DNA of 64,000 nt from DAOPXV01 sp964551445 (GTDB taxonomy: Bacteria > Muiribacteriota > UBA9980). Where the stretch lies: positions 182,786-246,785 of the forward strand of contig CAZKCG010000003.1 of assembly GCA_964551445.1 (NCBI GenBank). Reading direction: 5' to 3'. The notes beneath the pieces were generated by a model that saw nothing but the letters and a program-made list of their open reading frames with translations, made no database searches and was not told where the DNA came from. Both the position numbers and the translations under genes were made by a program. Of the stretch, positions 62,786-64,000 are shown piece by piece; the stretch's first letter is position 1; each line of letters opens with the position of its first letter.

Positions 62786-64000
62786 ATGCCATTGCTTATT
62801 GTCAATTATAAAAATGGAGAACGCCAGTTCGAGTTCGAACTCGGAGTTTCGATACATGAAATTTTAAAAACCGCTGGCGACGAGCACTGTGACGTTATTG
62901 TCGCCGAAGCCATAGATGACAGAGAGGCGACCGATTTTTTCAATTCAACCTGCCGCGGCATCGGAAACTGCGGTATTTGCCGCATTCACATCAAAAGCGG
63001 AGACGCCGGAGCTCCAACTCAAAGGGAAACGGCCATTCTGTCTGATGACCAGATACGCCATGGCATCCGCCTCGCCTGCCAGATAAGACCACAATCGGAC
63101 ATTCACATCTGTCTGGATAATATCGATTCTCCATCTTACTTCCAACCGCTTTCAGAAAATAGCGCAATATCATTTGCGGCGTTAAAAAAATCAAAATCTA
63201 TAATTATTAAACCTTACGCGATCGCAGTCGATATTGGAACGACGCAAGTTCGCCTTTCTCTCGTGAATCTGAAAAATGGAACGCGCATATCCGGAATTTG
63301 TGGAATGAACCCGCAGTCGGCTTTCGGAACTGATATTCTTACAAGATTGATGAAAGCCGCCGAGGCCGAAAAAAACGCGAAAAAGATGCGCGAAATCGTG
63401 AGAACATGCATCTCTTCGGCTATTAAATTTATACTTTCAGAACGCCCATCGATCAAATTAACAGATATATCGAAAATTCTTATCGTCGGTAATACCGCCA
63501 TGCTCGCTCTTCTGACCGGTAAAAATTACGCCCTTTTGCTTCAGCCGGAATATTGGACGCAAGAAATCGACTTGCGACAGGAGCGCGGCATTATCCAATT
63601 GCAGAAAGATCTCGGGGTCTGCGACGATACCGCGGTCGAAATTATTCAACCTGCCGCAGGTTTTGTGGGATCGGACCTTCTCGCCGGAGTTTTAGCCGCT
63701 AAAACCGCTGGAACGGCGGGTGAATTGCCTTCCGGATCGCTGCTTATCGATTTTGGAACTAATTCAGAAATAGCTTTATGGGATGGAAATGTCATCTGGA
63801 TAACATCAGCCGCCGGGGGCCCGGCTTTCGAGGGCTGCGGCATCACTTGCGGAATGCATGCGCTGCCCGGAGCCATTTATAAAGTGTTTTCAGAAAATTC
63901 TTCCTCCGTTTTTTCTTATGAAACAATAGGAGGAGGCGAACCGAAAGGCATATGCGGTTCAGGCATTACGGACGCCATTGCCTGCATGTATAGATCAGGG
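62786..64000 (+). CDS. [2Fe-2S] ferredoxin-ASKHA protein, RACo-like (3' end outside window)
   Basis: The frame runs 405 codons from the ATG (AAGGGATG upstream) to the window edge without a stop. Residues 1-110 are an adrenodoxin-type [2Fe-2S] domain with cysteines in CRGIGNCGIC and a fourth in RLACQI. From about 140 an ASKHA ATPase fold starts with YAIAVDIGTTQVRLSLV, then GMNPQSAFGTDILTRL, ILIVGNTAMLALLTG, SLLIDFGTNSEIALW, TSAAGGPAFEGCGIT and GICGSGITDAIA. These match DUF4445/RACo proteins, which use ATP to drive reduction of corrinoid Co(II) in methyltransferase systems. No corrinoid protein is in view, so the partner is unknown. Confidence 0.9.
   Translation, partial: MPLLIVNYKNGERQFEFELGVSIHEILKTAGDEHCDVIVAEAIDDREATDFFNSTCRGIGNCGICRIHIKSGDAGAPTQRETAILSDDQIRHGIRLACQIRPQSDIHICLDNIDSPSYFQPLSENSAISFAALKKSKSIIIKPYAIAVDIGTTQVRLSLVNLKNGTRISGICGMNPQSAFGTDILTRLMKAAEAEKNAKKMREIVRTCISSAIKFILSERPSIKLTDISKILIVGNTAMLALLTGKNYALLLQPEYWTQEIDLRQERGIIQLQKDLGVCDDTAVEIIQPAAGFVGSDLLAGVLAAKTAGTAGELPSGSLLIDFGTNSEIALWDGNVIWITSAAGGPAFEGCGITCGMHALPGAIYKVFSENSSSVFSYETIGGGEPKGICGSGITDAIACMYRSG

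Overview
The window looks like a chromosomal segment of an uncultivated-type, Gram-negative-like bacterium of moderate GC. The evidence for an outer envelope is a lipoprotein with a lipobox, several exported proteins, an HtrA/Deg protease and secretin-type STN domains. TTG is used repeatedly as a start codon behind good Shine-Dalgarno sites. Many promoters fit TTGACA-N17-TATAAT almost exactly. There is no rRNA, insertion sequence, integrase or CRISPR array, and I cannot name the phylum from the sequence alone.

Layout. 1-6.7 kb: the 3' part of a giant HEAT-repeat protein that is open at the left edge, a short STN-domain protein, and an Imm17-like small membrane protein. 6.8-7.7 kb: a solitary tRNA-Gly(CCC) with its own promoter and terminator, then a DUF433/DUF5615 putative toxin-antitoxin pair. 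7.6-10.7 kb (minus strand): a PHP phosphoesterase, a small protein, a lipoprotein and an exported protein. 11-18 kb (plus strand): HU, a GIY-YIG nuclease, a cNMP-binding/PAS protein, a zinc-dependent phospholipase C-like protein, a DEAD-box helicase behind a long leader, and an ADP-ribosylglycohydrolase. 18-20 kb (minus strand): a DnaJ/TerB protein, a DUF402 protein and a small membrane protein. 20-25 kb: an exported protein-L-isoaspartate methyltransferase and a two-gene hybrid kinase operon. 24.8-26.9 kb (minus strand): HtrA overlapped with a SET-domain protein. 27-32 kb: ybaK, an AT-rich orphan, rpiB-upp, ndk and a TPR protein.

32-62.5 kb is a very dense signal-transduction island, almost all on the plus strand. 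It contains an SBP-type sensor kinase plus a REC protein; a divergent PAS-AAA-Fis enhancer-binding protein; and a chemosensory operon. That operon holds a degenerate ATPase-like protein, a REC protein, CheW, a poly-HAMP MCP, a CheA-like kinase with permuted domain order, a second poly-HAMP MCP, a small unknown protein and a second REC protein. Downstream come a c-heme DUF3365 kinase, a PAS-rich hybrid kinase, two tandem PhnD-like binding proteins translationally coupled to a 1446-residue kinase, and two further kinase/REC pairs. No CheR, CheB, flagellar or pilus gene is present, and the outputs seen are stand-alone REC proteins. This suggests a phosphorelay or chemosensory network whose final output is encoded elsewhere.

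The most unusual control element is a 45-bp perfect palindrome at 37613-37657, between the enhancer-binding protein and the chemosensory operon. Each strand of it contains TTGATA-N17-TATAAT. A sigma-54-type -24/-12 element lies about 130 bp beyond it, just upstream of the operon. The window ends inside a RACo-like [2Fe-2S]/ASKHA protein at 62786.
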